NCBI RefSeq assembly: GCF_017592555.1
Contig: NZ_JAGFNS010000004.1
Coordinates: forward strand, 167,471 to 231,470
Length of the DNA: 64,000 nt
Direction of reading: 5' to 3'
DNA from: Actinoplanes flavus
GTDB lineage: Bacteria > Actinomycetota > Actinomycetes > Mycobacteriales > Micromonosporaceae
Positions within the stretch are counted from its first letter, which is position 1. Each line of letters begins with the position of its first letter. Under the pieces are notes generated by a model. That model was not told where the DNA came from. It saw only the letters and a program-made list of their open reading frames with translations, and did not search any database. Positions 16,572-24,525 of this stretch are shown here, piece after piece. The position numbers and the translations under genes were made by a program.

Positions 16572-17765
16572 CTAGATCTTGGCGCCGACGGCGGAGCCGT
16601 TGGCCGGAACCAGGAAGGTGGACGACGGGATCGAGCCGTCGGCGGCGCGTGCCCCGGTGATCACCGACTGGTCGATGCTGAGCAGGGTCCAGGTGCCGCC
16701 GATGTTCCACGAGTTTCCGGAGGCGGTGGACGAACCGAGGGCGACCGCGGTGGCGTTGCCGACGGCCAGGTTGGCGGTCAGTCTCGAGGTGGAGCCACCG
16801 TCGACGTCGAAGCCGGTCTTCACGTTCTTCCAGGCGGTGCTGCGGTTGATCACGATGGCGCCGGTGTTGCCGTTGTCGGTGAAACCGTGCGCGGCGTTGC
16901 TGAACGCGAACGTGTTGCCGACCGTGTGCGCGGCCGCCGGGCCGGTGCCGCCGCTGCCGCCCAGCTTGAAGCCGTTGCCGTCGCCGGAGAAGTTCGGGAT
17001 GCTCCAGCGGTTGTAGCCGTTGCCGTACGCCAGGCTGTTCTGGATCGTGACGGGCGAGGTGAAGGCCCACGCGTCGAAACCGTCGTCGACGTTGTTCCAG
17101 AGCCGGGCGCCGCGGACCACGTTGCCGGTGCCGGTGCCCTCCTTGATGCCGAGGCCGTCGGCGCTCTCGCCGTTCTTGCGCGGGTCCCGGTTGCCGTAGC
17201 TGTCCAGGTTCAGGATCAGGTTGTTGGCCGAGGAGCCCTGCAACTGGAAGCCGGTCTCGTAGTTGCTCCGGGTGACCAGCCGGTCGAACGTGTTGTTGTT
17301 GCAGCCGGCGCAGTAGATCCCGTACGGCCCGTTGGCGATTTCCAGGCGCACGAGCTTCCAGTACGACGCCTCCATGTGGATGGTGCCACGCTGCGCGGCG
17401 GGGATGGTGGAGCCGACCGCGCCCGGGGTGTAGCCGAGGGCCTCGCCGTCGATGATCACGCGTTCGCTGCCGTACGCGGTGAGGGTGTAGGGCGCGCTCG
17501 CCGTACCGCTCTTGGTGATCTGGATGTTGGTGGTCAGCGCGTAGGTGCCGCCGCGGACCGCGACGGTGCCGCCGGCCGGGACCAGACTTATCGCTTTCTG
17601 AATGGTGGCGAGCGGCGCGGACAGGGTGCCGGCGTTGCTGTCGCTGCCGTTCACCGCCACGTAGAGCGTGGTGGTGGCGGCCGACGCCGATGGGATTCCG
17701 GTGATGATTCCGGCGGTTAGCGCGATGCCCGCGACAGCCGTGGCCAGCACATTCCGGGATTTCAT
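16572..17765 (-). CDS. Secreted pectate lyase, PL9-type right-handed beta-helix
   Basis: 397 residues. The signal peptide MKSRNVLATAVAGIALTAG...ASA is cut near residue 29. The mature enzyme begins TTLYVAVNGSDSNAGTLSAP and shows the beta-helix order of PL9 exolyases/endolyases: GGTVAVRGGTY, a conserved NGPYGIYCAGCNNNTFDR, SADGLGIKEGTGTGNVVRG and NNVDDGFDAW with the calcium-binding Asp cluster. Predicted to cleave polygalacturonate by beta-elimination outside the cell. ATG 17765 follows AAGGAG at ideal distance. It is divergent from three PL1 lyase genes, with its own promoter and an operator-like palindrome. Confidence 0.88.
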   Translation of the reverse strand: MKSRNVLATAVAGIALTAGIITGIPSASAATTTLYVAVNGSDSNAGTLSAPLATIQKAISLVPAGGTVAVRGGTYALTTNIQITKSGTASAPYTLTAYGSERVIIDGEALGYTPGAVGSTIPAAQRGTIHMEASYWKLVRLEIANGPYGIYCAGCNNNTFDRLVTRSNYETGFQLQGSSANNLILNLDSYGNRDPRKNGESADGLGIKEGTGTGNVVRGARLWNNVDDGFDAWAFTSPVTIQNSLAYGNGYNRWSIPNFSGDGNGFKLGGSGGTGPAAAHTVGNTFAFSNAAHGFTDNGNTGAIVINRSTAWKNVKTGFDVDGGSTSRLTANLAVGNATAVALGSSTASGNSWNIGGTWTLLSIDQSVITGARAADGSIPSSTFLVPANGSAVGAKI

Positions 17766-17798
17766 GGGGATCTCCTTTGCGGGAACGCGCCGACGTGG

Positions 17799-17814
17799 GG
17801 GAATGCGCTTTCCC
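17799..17814. promoter_or_regulatory. Operator-like palindrome (LacI type) at the PL9 transcription start
   Basis: GGGAATGCGCTTTCCC has 7 of 8 arm positions paired around a central GCGC, the layout of LacI-family operators in actinobacterial sugar regulons. It sits right at the predicted start point of the PL9 promoter, where a repressor would block transcription. No LacI gene lies in the window. Confidence 0.5.
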
Positions 17815-17820
17815 GCCGGG

Positions 17821-17849
17821 AACCTACAGCAGGGTTCGAGGCGGGTCAA
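17821..17849 (-). promoter_or_regulatory. Predicted promoter of the PL9 gene
   Basis: On the minus strand, TTGACC (17849-17844), a 17-bp spacer and TAGGTT (17826-17821) match a housekeeping-sigma promoter. The start point would fall near 17813, inside the palindrome at 17799-17814. Confidence 0.55.
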
Positions 17850-17902
17850 TCCGTCATGGTTCGCAGTGGGTGCGACTGCAACATTCCTGCAAACGGAAAG
17901 CA

Positions 17903-17932
17903 TTGACTGCCTCGGATGCGCGATTTTAGGGT
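17903..17932 (+). promoter_or_regulatory. Predicted promoter of the PL1 operon
   Basis: TTGACT (17903-17908), an 18-bp spacer and TAGGGT (17927-17932) precede the first PL1 gene by about 115 bp. A GGAAAGCATT just upstream resembles one arm of the palindrome in the PL9 promoter, hinting at joint control. Confidence 0.5.
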
Positions 17933-18048
17933 CGGCCACAAGGTTTCGCGGAGGTTTCACAGCCGCGGACGGCGCATTCCCCGATGTGGCCGTCCACATC
18001 CCCTTGACGCTGTTTCCGCCACCCGTCCCCGTTCCCCCGGGAGTAGCC

Positions 18049-19599
18049 ATGCGCAAGATCGGATGGCTCGTGGGCGGTGCCGCGGTCACCGTGCTCGCCA
18101 GCGCGGTGATCGGCGGCCCCGCCCGGGCCGACGCCCTGTTCACCGATGATTTCGACGACGGCAGCGCCGACGGCTGGAGCCGTAACGGCGGCGCCTGGTC
18201 GATCGTCACCGACGGCACACCCGCCTACCAGCAGACCAGCGCCGGCACCAACGCCCGCGCGCTGGCCGGAACCACCACCTGGACCGACTACTCGGTGCGG
18301 GCACGGGTCAAACAGGTCGGCGCCGGCACCTCCGCCGGGGTGGCCGCCCGCGCCCAGTCCACCAGCCAGTACTACACCCTCGTGATCGCCGGCGGCGCGG
18401 CCCAGTTGCAGCGCGTGTCCGGCGGAACGGCCACCACCCTCGCCACCGCGGTCGTCGGCGGCGGCGCCGGGACATGGCGGACCCTGGCGCTCGACGTGCG
18501 GGGCAGCGCCCTCACCGGCTACGTCGACGGGGCCGCCGTGGTCCGGGCCGCCGACACCACGTTCACGCGTGGCAGGATCGGGCTCGTCACCTCGTACGCC
18601 GCCGCGGTCTTCGATGATGTCGCGGTCGACACCGCCGCGCCGGGCCCCGGCCCGTCGCCCACCTCGCCGTCACCGACCACCCCGCCGCCGCCCGGCGGAT
18701 GCGCCGTCACCGGCGCGGCGACCGGCTTCGCGGCCGGCACCACCGGCGGCGCCGGCGGACCGACCGTCCAGGTCGACACCGCCGCCGAGTTGCTCTCCTC
18801 GATCGCCACGCCCGGCCCGCTCACCATCTGCGTCGTCGGCACGATCACGCTGCCCGCCGGCATGTACGACGTGACCAGCGACAAGTCGATCGTCGGCGTC
18901 GGCGCCACCGCGGGCATCACCGGTGGCGGATTCAACATCGGACTCCCGGTTTCGGACGTCACCTCGCCGCCCGCCGACGCGGTGCACAACGTGATTGTCC
19001 AGAACTTGACGTTCCGCAATGCCAGTGACGACTCGATCAACGTACAGATGTACTCGCATCACGTATGGATCGACCACAACGACCTGGCACAGGGCTACGA
19101 CGGGCTGATCGACATCAAGCGCGGGTCGTCCCTGGTGACGGTGTCGTGGAACCACACCCACCACCACACCAAGAACATGCTGCTCGGCCACGACGACGCC
19201 AACGGCGCGCAGGACACTGGGCGGCTCAAGGTCACCTACCACCACAACTGGTTCGACGCGACACCACAGCGCAACCCGCGGGTCCGCTTCGGTGAGCCGG
19301 TGCACGTTTACAACAACTACTACTTCTACAACACCGACACCGGCGTGGCCTGCCAGAACACCGCCGGATGCCTGGTCGAGGGCAACTACTTCGAGGACGT
19401 CGAGGAGCCGGTCACCAACACGTACGCCGGGCCGTCCGGCCGCTGCGTGGCCCGCAACAACGTCTTCGTGGGGGAGTCCGGCACACCCGACTGCAGCGGC
19501 ACCGTGCAGGAGCCGTCCGGCTACTACGGCTACACCCTGGACGACCCGAACCAGGTGAAGGCCATCGTCACCGCCGGCGCGGGTGTCGGGAGGCTCTGA
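18049..19599 (+). CDS. Secreted pectate lyase PL1 with N-terminal LamG/DUF1080-like domain
   Basis: 516 residues. Signal peptide MRKIGWLVGGAAVTVLASAV...ARA; residues about 27-195 form a beta-sandwich of the kind seen in LamG-like or 3-keto-disaccharide hydrolase-like modules (FTDDFDDGSADGWSRNGGAW...GLVTSYAAAVFDDV). A Ser/Thr/Pro linker leads to a PL1 catalytic domain with VWIDHNDL, IDIKRGSSLVTVSWNH, MLLGHDD and RNPRVRFGEPVHVYNNYY, including the catalytic Arg. The added sandwich probably binds polysaccharide. First gene of a three-gene PL1 operon; the next ATG overlaps its stop (TGATG). Confidence 0.88.
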   Translation: MRKIGWLVGGAAVTVLASAVIGGPARADALFTDDFDDGSADGWSRNGGAWSIVTDGTPAYQQTSAGTNARALAGTTTWTDYSVRARVKQVGAGTSAGVAARAQSTSQYYTLVIAGGAAQLQRVSGGTATTLATAVVGGGAGTWRTLALDVRGSALTGYVDGAAVVRAADTTFTRGRIGLVTSYAAAVFDDVAVDTAAPGPGPSPTSPSPTTPPPPGGCAVTGAATGFAAGTTGGAGGPTVQVDTAAELLSSIATPGPLTICVVGTITLPAGMYDVTSDKSIVGVGATAGITGGGFNIGLPVSDVTSPPADAVHNVIVQNLTFRNASDDSINVQMYSHHVWIDHNDLAQGYDGLIDIKRGSSLVTVSWNHTHHHTKNMLLGHDDANGAQDTGRLKVTYHHNWFDATPQRNPRVRFGEPVHVYNNYYFYNTDTGVACQNTAGCLVEGNYFEDVEEPVTNTYAGPSGRCVARNNVFVGESGTPDCSGTVQEPSGYYGYTLDDPNQVKAIVTAGAGVGRL

Positions 19600-20519
19600 T
19601 GCACACGATTCTCGCCACGCTGCTGGCCTGGCCCGCCGTGTTGCTCGCGCCCACCGCCGCCGCCGACGGTTTCGCCGCCGGCACCACCGGAGGCGTGGCC
19701 GGGCCGACCGTCACCGTCACGACCGCCGCGCAACTGGCGCAGTACGCCGGGGCGAACACCCCGTACACGATCATGGTTTCCGGGCGGATCACGGCGAGCG
19801 GCATGATCACAGTGGTCGCGAACAAGAGCATCCTCGGCGTCGGATCCACCGCCGAGATCACCGGCGGCGGCCTGCAACTGGGCACCACCACCCGGCCCGG
19901 GAACAACGTGATCATCCGCAACATCCGGTTCAGCAACGCCTCGGACGACTCGGTCAGTGTCACGAACAAGGCGCACCACGTGTGGATCGACCACAACGAG
20001 TTCCTGCCGGGCTACGACGGATCGCTCGACATCAAGCGGCAGTCCACCAACGTGACCGTCTCCTGGAACCGGTTCCTCGGCACCGACAAGACGATGCTGC
20101 TGGGGCACTCCGACACGTACACCGCCGACGTCGGATATCTGCGGGCCACCTATCACCACAACTACTTCGAGGGCTCCAACCAGCGGCATCCGCGGGTGCG
20201 CTTCGGCGAGCCGGTGCACGTCTACAACAACTACTACAAGAACATCGGGCTGTACGGCATCGCGTCCACCGAGAACGCCGGTGTGGTGGCGGAGGGCAAC
20301 TATTTCGAGAACGTGCCCTACCCGTGTCACTCCACCGGTGGGTACGCCGAAAGCGCCCCCGGCCGGCTGGTGCAGCGAGGCAACGCGTTCGTGAACTCCG
20401 GAGGCTGCGAGGCGGGCGGGTCCGTCACCGAACCGTCGGCGTTCTACTCGTACACGCTGGATCCGGCGTCGTCGGTGCCGTCGCTGGTCACCGCCGGCGC
20501 CGGAGTGGGGAGGCTGTGA
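19599..20519 (+). CDS. Secreted pectate lyase PL1, second copy
   Basis: 306 residues: signal peptide MHTILATLLAWPAVLLAPTA then a bare PL1 catalytic domain with GITGG-type turns, ASDDSVSVT, VWIDHNEFLPGYDGSLDIKR, TVSWNRFLGTDKTMLLGHSD and RHPRVRFGEPVHVYNNYY. It resembles the third copy more than the first: both share a PCHSTGGYAES/PCYSTGGYADS insert and a GRLVQR segment. ATG 19599 shares bases with the upstream stop (TGATG), so translation is coupled. Extracellular, presumably calcium-dependent. Confidence 0.9.
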   Translation: MHTILATLLAWPAVLLAPTAAADGFAAGTTGGVAGPTVTVTTAAQLAQYAGANTPYTIMVSGRITASGMITVVANKSILGVGSTAEITGGGLQLGTTTRPGNNVIIRNIRFSNASDDSVSVTNKAHHVWIDHNEFLPGYDGSLDIKRQSTNVTVSWNRFLGTDKTMLLGHSDTYTADVGYLRATYHHNYFEGSNQRHPRVRFGEPVHVYNNYYKNIGLYGIASTENAGVVAEGNYFENVPYPCHSTGGYAESAPGRLVQRGNAFVNSGGCEAGGSVTEPSAFYSYTLDPASSVPSLVTAGAGVGRL

Positions 20520-21439
20520 TGCACGGGATCCTGTCCGCGCTGCTGCTCTCGTCGAGCCTGTTCGTGGCGGCGCCCGCCTCGGCCGCCGACGGTTTCGCCA
20601 CCGGGACCACCGGCGGGGTGGGCGGGGCCACCGTCACCGTCGACACCACCGACGAGCTGCTCGACGCCATCGACACGGTGGGCCCGCTGATCATCCAGGT
20701 GTCCGGCACGATCGCCATCACCAGCAAACAGGGGGTACGCCCGAACAAGACGATCGTCGGCCTCGGCACGAACGCGACGATCACCGGCGGCGGGTTCGAC
20801 ATGTACCGGTCGTACAACGTCATCATTCGCAACATGACATTCGTCGACGCCGAGGATGACGCGATCAATGTTGGTCAACAGTCACATCACGTATGGATCG
20901 ACCACAACACGTTCATCCGCCCGGTCGACGGGTCGATCGACATCGTGCGCGGCGCCGACTACGTCACCGTGTCGTGGAACCACTTCGCCGGCACCGACAA
21001 GAGCATGCTGATCGGCCACTCCGACGGGGCGTCCGGCACCGACGTCGGCCATCTGAGGGTCACCATCCACCACAACTGGTTCGACGGGTCGCGACAGCGG
21101 CATCCGCGGGTGCGCTTCGGTGAGCCGGTGCACGTCTACAACAACTACTTCAACGGCAACGAGCTGTACGGGGTGGCGTCCACGATGAACGCCGGCGTGG
21201 TCGTGGAGGCCAACAGTTTCAACGCGGTGCCGTACCCGTGCTACTCCACCGGCGGTTACGCCGACAGCGGTCCGGGCCGCCTGGTCCAGCGGGCCAACGT
21301 GTTCACCGCCTCCGGCGCGTGCCAGGCCGGCGGGACGGTGGTGGAGCCGGGCAGCTACTACCCGTACACCCTGGATCCGGCCTCGGCGGTGCCGTCCCTG
21401 GTGCAGGCCGGAGCGGGAGCCGGCAAGATCGTTCCCTAG
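20519..21439 (+). CDS. Secreted pectate lyase PL1, third copy
   Basis: 306 residues, exactly the length of the second copy. Signal peptide MHGILSALLLSSSLFVAAPA; catalytic domain with AEDDAINVGQQSHHVWIDHN, VTVSWNHFAGTDKSMLIGHS and RHPRVRFGEPVHVYNNYFNG. It starts with the same TGATG overlap seen one gene earlier, and the adjoining DNA (a glycine-rich C-terminus followed by TGATGCAC) is repeated at both junctions, which points to origin by tandem duplication of the second copy. Substrate differences between copies are not visible. Confidence 0.9.
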   Translation: MHGILSALLLSSSLFVAAPASAADGFATGTTGGVGGATVTVDTTDELLDAIDTVGPLIIQVSGTIAITSKQGVRPNKTIVGLGTNATITGGGFDMYRSYNVIIRNMTFVDAEDDAINVGQQSHHVWIDHNTFIRPVDGSIDIVRGADYVTVSWNHFAGTDKSMLIGHSDGASGTDVGHLRVTIHHNWFDGSRQRHPRVRFGEPVHVYNNYFNGNELYGVASTMNAGVVVEANSFNAVPYPCYSTGGYADSGPGRLVQRANVFTASGACQAGGTVVEPGSYYPYTLDPASAVPSLVQAGAGAGKIVP

Positions 21440-21448
21440 GATCGAGCC

Positions 21449-21979
21449 ATGTCGCTCTACTGGGATCCGACCACCGCCCTGACGCCGGAGGACCAGACCG
21501 GCTGGTACGGGCGGTGGCCGGATCTTCACTGGGCCAACGTCCCCGGGCCGGTCTGGACCGGCGATACCGACAAATGCTGGACCGGGCGGCTGCACGCCCC
21601 CGCCAACATCCTCTACGGCGGCGAATACTTCACCGAGTTCGTCTACCGCCAGCCACGGACGCCAGCCGAGATGACGGCGGTCGTCACGGCCGCGTCCGAG
21701 GACCCTCTCGGCGGGTACGGATTCGACGGCGACGACCGATGGACACCCGAGACCGTACGCGGGTGGTGGCGCGACCGGGGCCGTGTCACCACCCACGTGG
21801 CGGAGTTGATCCGGGGCTGGGATGCGAGCGACTGCCACCTGGATCGCGAGGCGGCCGGGGGTGCCCGGGAGTTCCAGGACTACCTGACCGGCTCGCTCGC
21901 CCGGGACCTGCGGGTCTACCTGTTCTGGCTGCTGGAGAGGCGATCACCGCTGCCCGGCGAGCACCTACCCGACCTGTGA
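21449..21979 (+). CDS. Hypothetical protein
   Basis: 176 residues, not recognised. Trp-rich (WYGRWPDLHWANVPGPVWTG), acidic, without signal or membrane segments, so probably cytoplasmic. It begins 9 bp after the last pectate lyase stop and could be read through from that operon, but nothing ties it to pectin use. It ends 7 bp from the convergent methyltransferase gene. ATG 21449 is the only good start. Confidence 0.65.
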   Translation: MSLYWDPTTALTPEDQTGWYGRWPDLHWANVPGPVWTGDTDKCWTGRLHAPANILYGGEYFTEFVYRQPRTPAEMTAVVTAASEDPLGGYGFDGDDRWTPETVRGWWRDRGRVTTHVAELIRGWDASDCHLDREAAGGAREFQDYLTGSLARDLRVYLFWLLERRSPLPGEHLPDL

Positions 21980-21986
21980 CGGCCGG

Positions 21987-22655
21987 TCAGGCGGGCGCCT
22001 GGAACAGGACCGAGGACTGGCCGTCGCGTTCGTCGGGGCGCGGCTGCCGCACCATGCGCGCCACCTCCCGCAGGCCGGCCGCCTCCGCGCGGGCCGCGAC
22101 CTCGCCGGCCGTGTAGTTGTAGCGCTCCAGGTCGACGTCGTAGCCCATGCCACGGTAGATCTCGCCGACGTCGCGGCTGCCCCGGCCGTGCTGGAAGCCG
22201 ACGAGCAGGTGCCCGCCCGGCCGCAGCACCCGCGCCGCCTCGGCGAAGATCCGGTCCTGGCCGGACGGCGGCGTGTGGATGATCGAATACCACAGCACGA
22301 CGCCCGGGAAGGCGTCGTCCGGAAACGGCAGATCGGTCAGCGACGCCACCGAGAAGGTCAGCTCGGGACTCTCCTTGCGGGCCCGGGCGATCATGCCGGG
22401 GGAGAGGTCGACCCCCTCGGCCAGAAGGCCGCGGCCGGTCAGATACCGGCTCAGCCGGCCCGGGCCGCACCCCGCGTCGAGAATCCGCGGGTCACCGCCG
22501 GCGATCACCGCGGCGGCGAAGGCGTCGACCATCGCCAGATCGAGCGGATGCTCGGCGCTGGTGTCCGGAAAATAGTCGGCGTACGCGTCCGCGACCGTGT
22601 TGTAGGCCTGCTCCACACCGCGATAGTCCACTGGGTCCGTCACGCCGGGCATCAT
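21987..22655 (-). CDS. Class I SAM-dependent methyltransferase
   Basis: About 222 residues. Rossmann motif I ILDAGCGPGRLSRYL, motif II LAEGVDLSPGMI, VLWYSIIHTPP after it and RVLRPGGHLLVGFQ as post-II, the Methyltransf_11/25 arrangement. The acceptor is not predictable. ATG 22655 (followed by a second ATG) places the fold correctly; ATG 22712 would add 19 residues and leave 33 bp to the divergent HEAT gene. No strong ribosome site precedes either. Confidence 0.82.
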   Translation of the reverse strand: MMPGVTDPVDYRGVEQAYNTVADAYADYFPDTSAEHPLDLAMVDAFAAAVIAGGDPRILDAGCGPGRLSRYLTGRGLLAEGVDLSPGMIARARKESPELTFSVASLTDLPFPDDAFPGVVLWYSIIHTPPSGQDRIFAEAARVLRPGGHLLVGFQHGRGSRDVGEIYRGMGYDVDLERYNYTAGEVAARAEAAGLREVARMVRQPRPDERDGQSSVLFQAPA

Positions 22656-22745
22656 CGCACCGTCGGGGCCCGACTTGCCTGCCGGATCGGTTTCGGCGAA
22701 GATCGCTTTCATGACCAGCGGAAAGGGCGCCGCGCGCCCCGTCGA

Positions 22746-24509
22746 GTGAACGTCCCGGCTCCGGCAGACGGCTGGAGATGGCTGGAAGCGGGCCTCCGAA
22801 CCGGCGACGTCCTGAATCCCGGTGACGACGCGCGGGAACACGTCGTCTACTTCGTGCGGGCCGACCGTGACGGGCTGATGACGCACCGCCTGCTGACGTT
22901 CGTGGCCGAGGGCCGGGCACGAATACGTCGTGTCGCCCTGGAACTGCTGGATCAGCTCTGCTTCCCGCCCTCCGATTGGCCCCTGGTGGCCGATGCCGCC
23001 GAACGGGCCCTCGACGACGTGGACCCCTCGGTTCGGCTCGCTGCGGCGAGGCTTCTGGTGAAGGCCGCCGAACCCGCTCGTGCCATGTCGGCCTTCAACG
23101 ATTCGGCAGATCCGATCGTCCGGACCGCCCTGATGGAGGTGATGCCCTGGCAGCGGATCCGGCGACATCGAGCAATCCTGGAGCGTCTGCGGACGGATCC
23201 GGTAGCGGCCATCCGGTTTCTGGCCAACATCGCGCTGCTCGGCCGCGACGAGTCACCGGTGCGGGACGCCGCGATCCGAGCCGACCTCGAAGCCTCGATC
23301 GCGGCCCTGAACACGCCGGGCTCCGCCGGGCAGCGGTGGGCGTGGGCGCTGGCGGGCGTCGACCGGGAGGAGGACTGTTGTCTTTTCGCGGAACGGTTGA
23401 CGGATTCGGCCGGGAGCGAGAGCGTCAGGCTCGAAGGCGTCCGGATGGCGGCGGCGGCGATGTGTGAGTGGCGCGCCGCGCCCGCCCGGGTGACGCCGAT
23501 GCTGATCCGCATCCTGCAGGAGGAACCTTCCGGCGTACGGGCGGCGGCACTGGACGCGCTGGCCGCCTCGGTAACCGCGTCCCGGCTGGCGGCGGACGAA
23601 CTCGCGGCGCTGGCGGACGACCCGCACCTGGGCGCGACGGCCGCCACCGCCCTGGGCAGCGCCGGCGACCACCGTGCGATGCCTCATCTGGTTCGGCTGC
23701 TGCTCGCCGACAGTGATCAGCCCCGCCTGACCGAGGCATTCCGGGTCCTCGCCAGGGCGGGCGCCGATCCGGAGGCGCCGGTCACCGCCGCCCGGCGGAT
23801 TCTCGCCACGCATCCGCACCACTCGGAACCGGAGCGAGCGATGCGGGTGCTGGCCGCGTTCGGCCCAGGGGCGGCCGCCGCGGTCCCGGAACTGATCGTC
23901 CGGCTCCAGCAGGCGGTGAACGACACCCCGGACTGGGCCATGTGTGTCCTGGGCCGGATCGGCCCGGCAGCCGCCGCGGCGATCCCGTACCTGCGCGAGT
24001 ATCCGATACAGGCCGCCACACACGCCCTCCTCGAGATCACCTTGGACCGGGCACCGGCCGATCGGAGTCTCGCCAACTGTCCGGAGCGGCTTCTTCGCCA
24101 CGGCCGCTTCGCGATGGATCTGCTGAACTGGCTCGCCGGGAACGGTGGGCTCACAGCCCGCCAGCACCGGCAGCTGCGAAGCCTGTTCGAGACACCCGGA
24201 TCCACCCGGGTGGCAACGGCCGGCGCGCTATGGCTCCACGAAGGCCCGGCAGCGGCCGAAGAGCTGCTGGAGGTACTGCCGGAGTACCTGTCCGACGACC
24301 GGTACGCGCTCGCGGCGCTGAGGGTGCTGACCGCCATGGGACCGCATGCGGGCCCGATCCTCGACCGGCTGGACCGATTCGTGGCCGCACGGCAGCGGAC
24401 GCGCTTCCATAGCGGCGCCCGCGATGCCGCTGCCATGCGGATGGACGAGGCGTTGGTGACCGAGGCGATGGCCCTCCGGCAGCGACTCGGGAGGATCACC
24501 ACTTGCTGA
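22746..24509 (+). CDS. HEAT-repeat protein
   Basis: About 587 residues made almost wholly of paired helices: repeats such as VDPSVRLAAARLLVKAAEPA, EPSGVRAAALDALAASV, ATAATALGSAGDHRAMPHLV and GPGAAAAVPELIVRLQQAV have HEAT/PBS-lyase-like spacing. No enzymatic motif. Such solenoids serve as protein-binding scaffolds. GTG 22746 is the first plausible start (VNVPAPADGW); the longer open frame is antisense to the methyltransferase. It converges on the TPR gene with a 16-bp gap, so it is next to but not in the TPR/DUF4132 operon. Confidence 0.75.
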   Translation: MNVPAPADGWRWLEAGLRTGDVLNPGDDAREHVVYFVRADRDGLMTHRLLTFVAEGRARIRRVALELLDQLCFPPSDWPLVADAAERALDDVDPSVRLAAARLLVKAAEPARAMSAFNDSADPIVRTALMEVMPWQRIRRHRAILERLRTDPVAAIRFLANIALLGRDESPVRDAAIRADLEASIAALNTPGSAGQRWAWALAGVDREEDCCLFAERLTDSAGSESVRLEGVRMAAAAMCEWRAAPARVTPMLIRILQEEPSGVRAAALDALAASVTASRLAADELAALADDPHLGATAATALGSAGDHRAMPHLVRLLLADSDQPRLTEAFRVLARAGADPEAPVTAARRILATHPHHSEPERAMRVLAAFGPGAAAAVPELIVRLQQAVNDTPDWAMCVLGRIGPAAAAAIPYLREYPIQAATHALLEITLDRAPADRSLANCPERLLRHGRFAMDLLNWLAGNGGLTARQHRQLRSLFETPGSTRVATAGALWLHEGPAAAEELLEVLPEYLSDDRYALAALRVLTAMGPHAGPILDRLDRFVAARQRTRFHSGARDAAAMRMDEALVTEAMALRQRLGRITTC

Positions 24510-24525
24510 GGCCCGGGCCACCCGG

